Below are positions 9,882 through 17,700 of a stretch of 64,000 nt of DNA, piece after piece (the stretch's first letter is position 1; every line of letters begins with the position of its first letter). The DNA is from Luteolibacter flavescens (lineage in GTDB: Bacteria; Verrucomicrobiota; Verrucomicrobiia; Verrucomicrobiales; Akkermansiaceae): NCBI RefSeq assembly GCF_025950085.1, contig NZ_JAPDDS010000016.1, positions 59,763-123,762 on the forward strand, in the 5' to 3' direction. Position numbers and translations under genes: made by a program. The notes under the pieces were generated by a model. That model worked only from the letters and a program-made list of their open reading frames with translations. It made no database searches and had not been told where the DNA came from.

Positions 9882-11450
9882 TCAGTCCTCGGCAGGACTG
9901 GCGCTGGCCTGGAGATTCTCGGTCATGCATTCGAGGATGAGCAGGGAGCCGTCGGTTCGCTTGGCGAGGCGGCCCAGCTCGATCGGAGGCATCATCGCGA
10001 GCGAGGTGAATTGGTGCCTTGCCACCGCGTCCGCGGCCCGGGCATCGAGGCGTGCCTGCGTGGCGGCCACGAAGCTGGCATACTGGTCATCGCTGAAGAC
10101 CGAGCGGAGCCCGGTCATGAAGGCCTCGTCGGAAAGCGGGTCCTCGGTGCCGAGTCGCACGAGTTCCGTCTCCAGATCGACCGGGTTTTCCAGCGCGGCG
10201 AGCTCCGGGCCGAGACTCGCCCTGAGACTTTCAAAGTTATCCTCCATGGAGAGGTCGCCGCGCGCGCACGCATCGCCCGCGAGAAGGAACTCCATCGCCG
10301 GGAGAGGATTCGTGCGGATCTGTTCCAGCGTCTCCTTTCGCGAGGAGACGAGCCGCTTCATGTGGTCGATGGTCAGGTCGCGGACCTCTCGCCGCTGCTG
10401 CGGGGTGAGATCGAGCCCGGCCACCTCCGGGAGCAGGGCATGGCGCTCGATGCCGGGCAGCACTCGCTCGGTCAGCAGGCTCTGGCTAGTGAGCGAGATG
10501 CGGATGCTCTGCTCGACGATGGCCTGCGAGAGCGCGGTGTTTTCGATGCCGTAGGTGGCTTCGAGCACACGGCGCTTTTCTCCCGCAGGAGAAAGCGGTC
10601 GCGCGCCAAGAGTGGCGGCGGAGGGTTGCCGGAGCGGAGCCTCGTTTCGTGCGATCTCCGATGATGCTGCATCGCCATCGCGAGTGATGACCTTCGTGAC
10701 CGCCGCGAGCGCGAGCACGGCAACGGCGGTGAGCGCGGCTTCCTTGCACAGGAGCGAGCGGAGGAAAGCGGCGGCAGCGGGTGATCCTGCGGCAGCCGCG
10801 GATTTGAGCGCCCTCTCCGCAAACGCACCCGCCAGCGGGGCGGCGGCCTGCACGTCGCTGGCAAAGCCCGCGAGGAGCAGCGCTCCCAGCGATGTGCCCG
10901 CAGCGACGCCGTGGCGGGAGAGCTGGTGGCGCAGCCGCTCCATCGCGCGGTCGATGCGTTTCTGCGCTGCCAGCGCGGTGATGCCGAGGATGCCGGCGAT
11001 CTCGCGCACGCTGAGGGTGCGATAGTACCGCAGCAGGATGGCTTCGCGGTCGTTCTTGGAAAGCCCGGCCAGCGCCTCGTCGAGCACCGGCATCACGCGG
11101 CTCCACGCTTCCGCCGGCCGGCCCTGCGGCGCGGTATTCAGATAGACGCCGAGGGTTTCCAGCTTGATCGCCTCGCGCCTCCGGTGCTGCAGCAGGTTCT
11201 TCGCCTGCATGCGGGAGGTGATGTGCAGCCACCCGCCGAGCGAATCGCGGGAGGAGAGGGAAGACGCCTTTTTCGCGAGCGTGATGAAGGTGAGCTGTGC
11301 CGCCTCCTCCGCCATGGAATCGTCCGCTCCCGCACGCTTCGCCGTCATGAAGACGAGCCCTGAGTAGCGCTCGACGAGCATGCGGAAACCGGCCTCCGAA
11401 TCGGAGTCGAGCCAGCTTGAGAGCAAGTGGGCGTCTGATGGTGCGTGCAT
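9882..11450 (-). CDS. ECF-type sigma factor with transmembrane C-terminal extension (copy 2)
   Basis: 522 residues and a clear paralogue of the gene ending at 5007: both begin MHAPSD.HLL.SWL and share the region 2 stretch SLGGWLH.TSRMQ.KNLLQ and the region 4 stretch LLRYYR.LSVREIA. Region 2 spans about 10-95 and region 4 about 115-178. A hydrophobic segment (ALTAVAVLALAAVTKV) lies at about 240-256, followed by the same type of C-terminal domain, with LEATYG.E.TALSQ..IEQ.I conserved. The frame is open to 11522, but the paralogue places the true start at ATG 11450. It is divergent from the secreted protein gene at 11857. Sigma and tail are conserved together, so the extension is a functional part and not a chance fusion. 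Confidence 0.85.
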   Translation of the reverse strand: MHAPSDAHLLSSWLDSDSEAGFRMLVERYSGLVFMTAKRAGADDSMAEEAAQLTFITLAKKASSLSSRDSLGGWLHITSRMQAKNLLQHRRREAIKLETLGVYLNTAPQGRPAEAWSRVMPVLDEALAGLSKNDREAILLRYYRTLSVREIAGILGITALAAQKRIDRAMERLRHQLSRHGVAAGTSLGALLLAGFASDVQAAAPLAGAFAERALKSAAAAGSPAAAAFLRSLLCKEAALTAVAVLALAAVTKVITRDGDAASSEIARNEAPLRQPSAATLGARPLSPAGEKRRVLEATYGIENTALSQAIVEQSIRISLTSQSLLTERVLPGIERHALLPEVAGLDLTPQQRREVRDLTIDHMKRLVSSRKETLEQIRTNPLPAMEFLLAGDACARGDLSMEDNFESLRASLGPELAALENPVDLETELVRLGTEDPLSDEAFMTGLRSVFSDDQYASFVAATQARLDARAADAVARHQFTSLAMMPPIELGRLAKRTDGSLLILECMTENLQASASPAED

Positions 11451-11488
11451 CCTACAAAGGGGGAAGTCGAAGCTATTTCCGGGGGAGT

Positions 11489-11538
11489 GGACAGGAGTTT
11501 TATCGCCCCTGCAGGGGTGCATTTTTCAGGCCAGCTTT
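11489..11538 (-). promoter_or_regulatory. Conserved block upstream of sigma factor copy 2, candidate promoter
   Basis: The counterpart of 6671-6720, with GGACAGGAG, GCATTT and CCAGCTTT at identical internal spacing. Read towards the sigma gene: TGAAAAATGC, CGATAA 13 bases later, then CTCCTGTCC. The rest of the 406-base divergent region (11451-11856) has no gene. CCGGTCTC at 11564 and ACAGT at 11579 are also shared with the first copy. Confidence 0.45.
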
Positions 11539-11856
11539 CGCGGATGAAAATTTTGTGTCTCATCCGGTCTCCGGCCCGACAGTATATTGTGTGACCTGTG
11601 CCCATGCCGGGCGGAGGTCATATTCCACGGATCGGCCGACAGTCCCGGATGGGGCCGGCGATTCACTCCGGAGCTCTTCTTGTTCCGGTATCGCACCGCT
11701 TGCCCATGCTCCCTAAGAGCGTGGCCGTCATCCATGATGACGGGCGGGCACCTGGCTGCACCACGGCCCGGATCGCGCGATGCCGTCAAAGGGGAGGGGG
11801 CCGGATGGAATCCACTCCCGCCATGCATTTCCGCCTTCAGCCCCTCTTCCATTTCC

Positions 11857-14616
11857 ATGAAGTTCAAGATCCTCGCCGCGCTTTTTCCCGCCCTGCCCCT
11901 CGCTCCGATCCACGCTGAAAACCTGCTGTGGTCGGATAATTTCGACGCGCCGGATTTCGCCAATTTCGATACTGCGGAAACCACCGGCCGCTTCAATGGC
12001 TTCCTGGTGGGGGATCTTGTCCCCCGCTCTGCGAACCAGCAGCATTCGATCTCGTCGGGGACGCTGAATCTCGCCGGAGCGCCCTTGGTCGTCGGCTCGG
12101 GGCGGCTGCGGTTTCTCGCCGCGCCTGTCGGTTCGCCGGCGAGGAGCTACGACTTCGCCGCAGGACGGGCGGGGGCGCACATCCTCAGCGGAGGCGGGGT
12201 GCGGGTGGAATTCGACGTTTACCCGACCAATACGACCTCGCTCAACGGGATCTCCATTTCCACCGGATTCCCGTCGTCCCATCTCGTGGCGGAGCCGACC
12301 GGCTCGCGGGCGACGAATGCGAACACTGACTTCGCGATCCAATTGGGAAACAGCGGCCGCATCAGCATCCAGCGGAACGGCCAGCTTCACACGGCGTATA
12401 ACAATTCCGTGGGCGCGGTGGTGCCCCGTCGCGTGGTGGTGGATTACAGCTTCACCAGCTTCGAGGACGGCAGCCCGCTCTCCGTGTCGGCCACGGTCAA
12501 TGGCGTCTCGGTAGTGAGCAATCGCACGCATACCTGGTCGAACAATTTCGGGCAATTCCTCATCGAGATCGGCGAGTCTTTCACCGGCACGCGGATCGAT
12601 AACCTGAAGATCTATGACAAGAGCCCGCTGAGGATCGAGACGACGCTTTCCGGAGATGCCCTCTTCAAGTCGGACATCGCCACCGGCACCGCGATCGGCA
12701 CGCTGGGCGCGCGCCTCGGCGGTCTGCCGGACCAGGCAAGCTATGAGCTCGTGGCGGGGGAGGGCGACGCGGACAACGGGAAATTCCAGATCACCGGCAA
12801 TTCGCTGCAGGCGGGTGGATACAGCTTCATCGGCGCGAATTCCGCGGAGGGCCAGGTCTTCTCCCTGCGCGTGCGTGCGACCAGCGCGGACGGCCAGACG
12901 ACCGGGGAGCGGGTGATCCTTCTCAAGGTGGAGAAGGAGGACGACTCGGACGGCCTGCCGGATGCCTGGGAAATCCGGCATGCGGGCAATATCACCTCGC
13001 TGAGTGGCAATGGAGTCGCGGACTTCGACGGCGATGGGCTGACGGACCTGGACGAATACCAGATCAGCCTGGGCATTGCGGATGCCTTCTTCGGGATCAA
13101 GCTGCCCGATCTCAATTCGGCGCTGGCGGACACGGATGGCGATGGCTTGAATGATCGCGAGGAACTGGAGCCGGGCTTCCGTCTCGCAGGCAATGTCCGC
13201 CCGCCGACGAATCCGACGATTGCGGATACCGATGGCGACGGTCTCTCGGATCATGCCGAGTCGGCCACCGGCGTCTATGTCTCGCCTGCGAACACCGGCA
13301 CGGACCCCATCTACCATGATACGGACGGCGACGGGCTCTCGGATGCCTTTGAAACCGCCCACGTCAGCGAGGGCTACAATCCGACCCGGGATGACTCCGA
13401 CCTCGATACCGATGGTGACGGCCTCACCACCGCGATGGAAATTTCCTACGGCACCAGCGTGCTGCTGGAGGACACGGACGGCGATGGCCTGCGCGACGAC
13501 GAGGAAATCTATGGCAGCGCGGGACTGCGCCCGCCGACGAATCCCACCCTCGCGGACACCGACGGCGACGGCTTGAGCGACCTCGTGGAAACGAACACCG
13601 GAACCTACGCCAGCGCCTCGGACACGGGCACCAATCCGGCGAAGAACGATACGGATGGCGACTTCATCCGCGACGGTGTTGAGATTGCCGCAGGCAGCGA
13701 TCCCTTCTCCGCGGACAGCCGCCCATCGGTGCCGCCGGGAGTGACGATGGTGCGGATAACGAGTGATGCCAGCACGGGGATGAGCACCGAGAAAACCTAC
13801 ACGCATCTCATCTCACCGGGCGTGGGTGCGACGGTGAATGGGGTGAATTTCTCCAGCTTCCGCCCAACCCAGCCTCCGGCGAATTTCTCCGCGATGGCCT
13901 ACCTCCCCACCGGGCAATCCACCGATTTCTCGACGGGCAGCAATGCCAATTCGTGGCTCCTGACCGAGGGCGGAGTGACGGGTACCGGGATCGAGGCATT
14001 GCTCCGCGGCTACCTGCAGTCAAACGCAGGTGGCTCGGCCGGGAGTCGGCAGACTTACACGCTCACCGGACTGACGCCGGGGAGCTACTACGACCTTCGT
14101 ATCTACCAGCGCAGCGGGAATCCCGAGTTCTCCGCCAGCGGGCGGCCGGTGGATCTGACTTTCACGAATGGCTCCGAGGTCGTCACCCCGTATCAAGGTC
14201 TCGGCGCGGATCGCCCGGACGTGATGCTGAGTGGGGGATCCGTCCACCAGGCCTACTACCTCAGCTACCGTTATCGCGCGCAGGGGACGAGCCTCACGGT
14301 GGACGCCGTGGTGCCCCCGGGTAGCATCCCCGGCAGCGGAGGCTATCAGCTCTACGCGCTGACAAATGAGGTCGTGGACATGACCGTCCTCGCCATCACC
14401 GGTGTCCGGAAGGACGCGGAGGGGAATGTGGTCATCGACTTTACCGGCAGTTCCTCGACCACCTACCGGGTGACCAGGTCGCCTGATTTGGCGACGCCTT
14501 TCGGTCCGCTGGCATTGCCCCTCACGGCGACGACGAATTCCGCAGGAGTGGGCCAGGCGATCGTCCCGGCCTCCGAGGCGTCCGAGGACAAGGAATTCTA
14601 CCGCATCGAGGACTGA
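11857..14616 (+). CDS. Secreted protein with thrombospondin type-3 repeats (copy 2)
   Basis: 919 residues from ATG 11857, chosen because it begins the signal peptide MKFKILAALFPALPLAPIHA. It is paralogous over its whole length to the protein at 7014, with the same domain order: N-terminal beta-sandwich (both begin ENLLWSDNFD or DNLLWSDNFD after the signal), cadherin-like stretch, eight DTDGDGLSD-type units, a second beta domain and a C-terminal module ending EASEDKEFYRIED. Calcium binding and a surface or extracellular location are expected from the family. No adhesion or enzyme motif is recognised. It is divergently transcribed from sigma factor copy 2. No strong terminator is seen after its stop. 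Confidence 0.85.
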   Translation: MKFKILAALFPALPLAPIHAENLLWSDNFDAPDFANFDTAETTGRFNGFLVGDLVPRSANQQHSISSGTLNLAGAPLVVGSGRLRFLAAPVGSPARSYDFAAGRAGAHILSGGGVRVEFDVYPTNTTSLNGISISTGFPSSHLVAEPTGSRATNANTDFAIQLGNSGRISIQRNGQLHTAYNNSVGAVVPRRVVVDYSFTSFEDGSPLSVSATVNGVSVVSNRTHTWSNNFGQFLIEIGESFTGTRIDNLKIYDKSPLRIETTLSGDALFKSDIATGTAIGTLGARLGGLPDQASYELVAGEGDADNGKFQITGNSLQAGGYSFIGANSAEGQVFSLRVRATSADGQTTGERVILLKVEKEDDSDGLPDAWEIRHAGNITSLSGNGVADFDGDGLTDLDEYQISLGIADAFFGIKLPDLNSALADTDGDGLNDREELEPGFRLAGNVRPPTNPTIADTDGDGLSDHAESATGVYVSPANTGTDPIYHDTDGDGLSDAFETAHVSEGYNPTRDDSDLDTDGDGLTTAMEISYGTSVLLEDTDGDGLRDDEEIYGSAGLRPPTNPTLADTDGDGLSDLVETNTGTYASASDTGTNPAKNDTDGDFIRDGVEIAAGSDPFSADSRPSVPPGVTMVRITSDASTGMSTEKTYTHLISPGVGATVNGVNFSSFRPTQPPANFSAMAYLPTGQSTDFSTGSNANSWLLTEGGVTGTGIEALLRGYLQSNAGGSAGSRQTYTLTGLTPGSYYDLRIYQRSGNPEFSASGRPVDLTFTNGSEVVTPYQGLGADRPDVMLSGGSVHQAYYLSYRYRAQGTSLTVDAVVPPGSIPGSGGYQLYALTNEVVDMTVLAITGVRKDAEGNVVIDFTGSSSTTYRVTRSPDLATPFGPLALPLTATTNSAGVGQAIVPASEASEDKEFYRIED

Positions 14617-14678
14617 GGTTGAGACTCGCGGGCTGGCGGGGAGGCTGACCGTATCATGGTCGGGCTGCCCTCCGCCGG

Positions 14679-15140
14679 TCACGCGACGTTTTCCTCGGGC
14701 AGCGCCCTGTCCGTGGGGAGGAGGTGGAAGCTCCGGAAAAGGTGGTCGCCGGAGAAATCGCTGAAGGCGCGATGGGCGATGGAAGTGAGCTCGCGTGGCG
14801 GGATGAGGGTCGCCTCGCCCCGGTCGGCGAGCAGCAGGCCGATCGATTCACAGCCCCTCCCGGCGGCGAGATGGAGCGCGCGATCGATCGCTTGGACGGC
14901 GAAGTTCTTCTGCGCCGGGTGGCTCGCTTCCTCCACCACGCACCAGATGGGCAGCGGCCGCACGCTGGCATACCCGGCCGCGGCTTCGCCCGGCTGCCCG
15001 ATCTTCCCCCCGGCCCCTGGCAGCAGGTGGCCCTTTGGCACCATCATCAGGATGGCATCAGGCATCGCAGCCTGCGGGACGGACGGAAATGCGGGAGGAG
15101 CTTCGGTCGTGAGTGTGGTGGTGTCGGGGAAATGTGGCAT
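14679..15140 (-). CDS. Hypothetical protein
   Basis: About 153 residues, not recognised. The C-terminal half has a convincing protein-like composition (for example FAVQAIDRALHLAAGRGCE and FSGDHLFRSFHLLP) with GC-rich third positions. The frame stays open to 15248, so the start is uncertain: ATG 15140, 15173 and 15248 are all possible and none has a clear ribosome binding site. There is no membrane segment. It is convergent with the second TSP3-repeat gene and divergent from the sugar operon. Overlapping rightward frames here lack comparable bias. Confidence 0.5.
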   Translation of the reverse strand: MPHFPDTTTLTTEAPPAFPSVPQAAMPDAILMMVPKGHLLPGAGGKIGQPGEAAAGYASVRPLPIWCVVEEASHPAQKNFAVQAIDRALHLAAGRGCESIGLLLADRGEATLIPPRELTSIAHRAFSDFSGDHLFRSFHLLPTDRALPEENVA

Positions 15141-15299
15141 CTGCTGGGGCGACGTCAGGTCGGCTGACCGCATGACGGCGGGCCTGAGGGTGGTGGCCGC
15201 GAATCCGCACGGGCAAGGGTAAAAGCCGCCGGAGCCTGTGACGCACATGTTACAAGATCCCCCAGGTGCATGAAAACCAATGGATAGTGGATGCCAGTT

Positions 15300-15378
15300 G
15301 CATTACAAAATCCGGGCGAGGTCGTGTTATAATCCGCGAATCGCAATTGGTGTCTATGAGCGGGAAATTTTGTAATGC
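15300..15378 (+). promoter_or_regulatory. Extended -10 promoter inside a perfect 12-bp inverted repeat
   Basis: GCATTACAAAAT at 15300-15311 and its exact reverse complement ATTTTGTAATGC at 15367-15378 flank TGTTATAAT (15325-15333), a perfect extended -10 element. TTACAA at 15303 is a weak -35 candidate 19 bases before the -10. This looks like an operator surrounding a promoter that fires rightward towards the sugar operon, leaving a leader of about 325 bases. A further hairpin (TCACC..GGTGA with GGCC..GGCC) lies at 15461-15488. Confidence 0.5.
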
Positions 15379-15634
15379 GGCGGAAATCGGCTCTCGGCCC
15401 TTTTCCGCGAGGGTGCGAGGTGGGCGGATTCCCCCGTCGCTGGGGGGCTCGTGAGGATTTTCACCGGGCCGGATATCGTGGCCGGTGAGTTATTGTTAGA
15501 TGATAGTAATGACTGTGGTTTGACTCGCCGGAGCAGGTCTTGCGGGAACTTTTCCTAGCCCGGCGGAGGAGGGGTCTTATCGTCGGGTCCCTTCGCCGCC
15601 GGTAGGTGTCCTGGATTTCCGGGAGGGACGGAAA

Positions 15635-15660
15635 CGTTCCGCGAAGCTTCACGCGGAACG
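15635..15660 (+). promoter_or_regulatory. Hairpin just before the phosphatase start codon
   Basis: CGTTCCGCG (15635-15643) and CGCGGAACG (15652-15660) form a perfect 9-bp stem with loop AAGCTTCA. The ATG is at 15667, only 6 bases later, and no ordinary Shine-Dalgarno site is seen. The structure occupies the ribosome entry zone and so probably affects translation. Confidence 0.5.
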
Positions 15661-15666
15661 CGCAGC

Positions 15667-16404
15667 ATGGAAGAAACACGAAGATCACGATGGTTGTTGG
15701 TGAGCGATCTGGACGGCACGCTCACCGGTCACGAAGAAGGAATCAGAGCCCTCGCCGAGCTGGGCCACGAGATCACCCTGGTGGTGAACTCGAGCCGTCC
15801 GCGGACAAGCGTGCAGGCCACGCTGGATCAACTCCCGACCCGGCTTCCGGTCACGGCGCTGATCACGGCGATGGGCACGGAAATCATGGTGAGGGGCGAG
15901 GATTGCGCGAGATGGTCCCGGCGCTTCGAGGGCTGGGATCGTGCGCCCATCGATGCCTTCATGGAGAAGGTGGGCATCCTCCCTCATCTCCCGGGGCATC
16001 AGGCGAAGTACAAGGCGAGCTATCATGTGCCGGCTGACCGCTGGGAGCAGTATCGCAGGAGCGTCCTGGCTTTGGAGCCGGACAGCGTGGTCGTCACGTC
16101 TGGTGACAGCGATTTCGATGTTTTGCCGGCCGGTGCGGGCAAGGAGAAGGCGGCGGCGTGGCTGGCAGGTCTGCTAGGCTACGCGCCGGACAAGATGATC
16201 GTGGCCGGTGATTCCGGCAATGATGTGGCGATGTTCAACGCGGCATCCATGGCCATCGCGGTTTCAAATTCACGTCGCGAGCTGGTGGAAAGGGTTGACC
16301 CACGGAGGACCTACTTCGCGAAGGGCCCCTCCGCGCTCGGAGTCTTGGAGGGACTGCGTCACTGGGGTGCGCTGCCGGTGCTCGCTGGAAAGGAGGCGCG
16401 ATGA
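15667..16404 (+). CDS. HAD-family sugar-phosphate phosphatase (sucrose-6-phosphate / mannosylfructose-phosphate phosphatase type)
   Basis: 245 residues. The N-terminal motif LLVSDLDGTLTG supplies the nucleophile D14 and acid/base D16 of haloacid-dehalogenase phosphatases. VVAGDSGNDVAMFN at about residue 178-190 is motif IV, which holds the metal. The length and the spacing of the cap fit the sucrose-phosphate phosphatase-like branch. It would remove the phosphate from the disaccharide phosphate made by the next gene, with which it overlaps by 4 bases (ATGA at 16401). Sucrose and mannosylfructose versions cannot be told apart from sequence alone. Confidence 0.8.
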   Translation: MEETRRSRWLLVSDLDGTLTGHEEGIRALAELGHEITLVVNSSRPRTSVQATLDQLPTRLPVTALITAMGTEIMVRGEDCARWSRRFEGWDRAPIDAFMEKVGILPHLPGHQAKYKASYHVPADRWEQYRRSVLALEPDSVVVTSGDSDFDVLPAGAGKEKAAAWLAGLLGYAPDKMIVAGDSGNDVAMFNAASMAIAVSNSRRELVERVDPRRTYFAKGPSALGVLEGLRHWGALPVLAGKEAR

Positions 16405-17696
16405 GATCCGCATCGAAGCCATCGATCCTCATGCTTTCCATCCACGGCTACGTCGGCGCGGAGCCGGAGCTGGGCAAGCCGGACACGGGCGGCCAGGTCG
16501 TCTTCGTGCTGGAACTGGCAAAGCGGTTCGCGCGGCTCGGCTACAAGGTGGATCTAGTCACCCGGCGCTTCGACCGGCAGCCGGAGATGGATCGCATCAA
16601 TCCCAATCTCCGCGTGTGGCGCATCCCCTTCGGAGGAAAGGGCTTTGTCCGGAAGGAGGACATGCACGGCCTGCTGCGCGACTTCGTCACGAATTTCATG
16701 ACGGAGGCGAAGCGACGCGACCTTCGCTACGATGTGGTGAATTCCCACTACTGGGATGCGGGATGGGCCGGGCAGAGGATCGCCGAGGAACTCCGCATTC
16801 CCCATGTCCACACCCCGCATTCGCTGGGATCGTGGAAGCGGAAGGACATGAAAGGCTCCCGCGAGGAGGCGGAGCGGGTGTATCGCTTCGCCGAGCGGAT
16901 CGAGAAGGAATTCCTCGTCTATCGGAACTGCGACCACATCATCGCGACCACCGAGCAGCAGTGTGACTTGCTGGGTGCGGACTACGGCATCCCGAGGAGC
17001 CAGGTGACGATGATCCCGCCGGGCATCGACGAGCAGCGCTTCACGCCGGTGATGCCCACCCGCTTGCACGAGATCCGGGAGTCGCTGGGCTTCACCCCGC
17101 ACGATGTCTATTGCGTGGGACGGGCCGCGACGAACAAGGGGATCGACCTGCTGATTTCCTGCCTGCCCGGCTTGCGCAAGCTGGTGCCGGACGCCCGGTT
17201 GAAGCTGGCCATCGGGGCGGACTCGGAGCGCGACCGGGAGCGGGTCCAGCAGTGGCAGGCGCTCTCCCGCGAGCTGGGTGTGGAGGAAGCGGTGCAGTGG
17301 ATCGGCTATGTGCCGGACGAGGCGATGGCGGACCACTATCGGGCGTCGGGCGTCTTCGCGCTTTCGTCGCGCTACGAGCCCTTTGGCATGACGGCGATCG
17401 AGGCGATGGCCTGCGGGACGCCCACGGTGGTGACGACGCATGGCGGCCTGCACGAGGCAGTCGATTTCGGCACCCACGCGCTGTATGCGGATCCGAAGGA
17501 GCCGGGCGAGTATGCCACGCTGCTGGCGATGCCGATGCGGCATGAGCGTCTGCGCGAGCGCCTGTCGGTGGAGGGTGCGCGTTTCTCCCGCCGGCAGTTC
17601 GGCTGGACCGGCATCGCAAGGCGGACACTGGCCGTCTTCGACCGCTACCGCGGCATCTACGAGGTGCCCGAGGAATACTCCGAATCAATCCCCTGA
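16401..17696 (+). CDS. GT4 sucrose-/mannosylfructose-phosphate synthase-like glycosyltransferase
   Basis: 431 residues with two Rossmann halves. The N-terminus carries LSIHGYVGAEPELGKPDTGG followed by QVVFVLELAKRF, very like mannosylfructose-phosphate synthase and related to sucrose-phosphate synthase. SRYEPFGMTAIEAMACG carries the EX7E donor-site pattern of GT4. The enzyme would join a hexose from a nucleotide sugar to fructose 6-phosphate in the cytoplasm. The adjacent phosphatase then completes a non-reducing disaccharide. HGYVAAEP-type starts favour the mannosylfructose enzyme, whereas the downstream invertase-like gene favours sucrose. The stop is 4 bases before the next start. Confidence 0.8.
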   Translation: MRSASKPSILMLSIHGYVGAEPELGKPDTGGQVVFVLELAKRFARLGYKVDLVTRRFDRQPEMDRINPNLRVWRIPFGGKGFVRKEDMHGLLRDFVTNFMTEAKRRDLRYDVVNSHYWDAGWAGQRIAEELRIPHVHTPHSLGSWKRKDMKGSREEAERVYRFAERIEKEFLVYRNCDHIIATTEQQCDLLGADYGIPRSQVTMIPPGIDEQRFTPVMPTRLHEIRESLGFTPHDVYCVGRAATNKGIDLLISCLPGLRKLVPDARLKLAIGADSERDRERVQQWQALSRELGVEEAVQWIGYVPDEAMADHYRASGVFALSSRYEPFGMTAIEAMACGTPTVVTTHGGLHEAVDFGTHALYADPKEPGEYATLLAMPMRHERLRERLSVEGARFSRRQFGWTGIARRTLAVFDRYRGIYEVPEEYSESIP

Positions 17697-17700
17697 TCCG

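Noticed and set aside
11728..13806. A leftward frame of 692 codons opposite the second TSP3-repeat gene
   Set aside because: The apparent repeats are antisense images of the DxDGDG units. No start signal or known domain is present.
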